A stretch of DNA of 32,306 bases from Nitrospira sp. GTDB lineage: Bacteria > Nitrospirota > Nitrospiria > Nitrospirales > Nitrospiraceae. The stretch spans positions 909,259-941,564 of the forward strand of contig SWDG01000006.1 in assembly GCA_005116965.1 (NCBI GenBank), in the 5' to 3' direction. Of the stretch, positions 32,098-32,306 are shown piece after piece. The notes beneath the pieces are model-generated. The model made no database searches, was not told where the DNA came from, and saw nothing but the letters and a program-made list of their open reading frames with translations. A program made the translations under genes and the position numbers. The number at the start of each line of letters is the position of its first letter. Positions within the stretch are counted from its first letter, which is position 1.

Positions 32098-32306
32098 ATG
32101 TTTGAAGAGCGACGGCGTCGCGTGATCGACGACATGACGCCGGTAGATTGGAAGAATGTCGAATGGTTGTGCCGGTTCATCACGGAGAATGGGCGCATCT
32201 TGCCTCGTCGCATGTCGGGCGCCAGTCAGCAGCGGCAGCGGGAAATCGCCCGTGCGATCAAGCGCGCGCGGCATATGGCTTTGTTGCCCTTTGGTAGCTC
32301 GCGAGG
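32098..32306 (+). CDS. rpsR: 30S ribosomal protein S18, cysteine-free paralogue (cut by window edge)
   Basis: The frame is open from ATG 32098 to the window end (69 codons). '[22 protein letters not shown]' and '[14 protein letters not shown]' are the S18 core that binds 16S rRNA and S6. The N-terminus ([16 protein letters not shown]) is short and lacks the Cys motif of zinc-binding (C+) S18 proteins; the only Cys is in 'WLCRF' in the core. It is thus a C- type, the kind many bacteria place under Zur control to release zinc from ribosomes. AAAGGAG (32085-32091) stands 6 nt before ATG 32098; the nearer ATG at 32094 stops after three codons. No S6 or L9 gene precedes it, so it is not the housekeeping rpsF-rpsR-rplI locus. 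Confidence 0.88.
   Translation, partial: MFEERRRRVIDDMTPVDWKNVEWLCRFITENGRILPRRMSGASQQRQREIARAIKRARHMALLPFGSSR

Noticed and set aside
1-32306. Mobile elements, CRISPR arrays, tRNA or rRNA genes
   Set aside because: No transposase or integrase, no regularly spaced repeats and no tRNA-like or rRNA-like sequence were seen by eye.

Overview
The window is chromosomal DNA from a Gram-negative-type bacterium. The best guess is Nitrospira or a close relative (Nitrospirota), inferred from overall protein character: a PF02552-like 'CO dehydrogenase' family protein, a PEP mutase fusion and the gene order. No rRNA, tRNA, CRISPR array, insertion sequence or phage gene was found. Both edges cut genes: a glycosyltransferase on the left and a ribosomal protein S18 gene on the right.

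Left part (1-17190), mostly housekeeping. 1-5040 is a cell-surface sugar block: a GT2-type glycosyltransferase end, a GT9 heptosyltransferase, a striking chimera of a CapD/WbpM-like membrane protein with the C-terminal half of ManC, and a phosphomannomutase. 5034-9477 holds a DUF3108-like exported protein, fructose-1,6-bisphosphatase, class I aldolase and a DegP/HtrA protease. 9533-11405 holds ispD, ispF and cysE, closed by a hairpin facing a convergent psiF-like gene. A PEP mutase-nucleotidyltransferase fusion follows, then truA and an AMIN-domain amidase on the minus strand, a NYN-domain protein, and tatD.

Right part (17191-32306), a zinc-starvation island. It opens with a Fur-family regulator read as Zur. 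The order then is: a tiny membrane protein, COG0523 GTPase 1, a WD40 protein, a small Cys/His protein, COG0523 GTPase 2, a DUF3386-like protein, a MoaB-like protein, COG0523 GTPase 3, a small unknown protein, a ZIP transporter and a thioredoxin-peroxidase-like protein. A His-rich protein lies on the opposite strand. Then come a dihydroorotase, a ParA-like ATPase, a HemB whose zinc cysteines are Ala/Asp, a DHH phosphoesterase, an M23 peptidase, a PF02552-like protein, a small Cys protein, a paralogue of the first tiny membrane protein, and an S18 that lacks zinc-binding cysteines. Most genes overlap by 4-13 nt or lie a few nt apart, so they look co-transcribed.

Two promoters in this island, before zur and before the PF02552-like gene, carry nearly the same palindrome (GCAAmTCAyTTGC, flanked by T and rACT). 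This is the best candidate Zur operator. The combined logic is derepression at low zinc of uptake (ZIP), zinc handling or allocation (three COG0523 GTPases, His-rich protein) and zinc sparing (HemB, S18, perhaps dihydroorotase and M23 paralogues). The WD40 / Cys-His protein / DUF3386 / MoaB / triple-GTPase module and the paired tiny membrane proteins are the least explained and most interesting parts.
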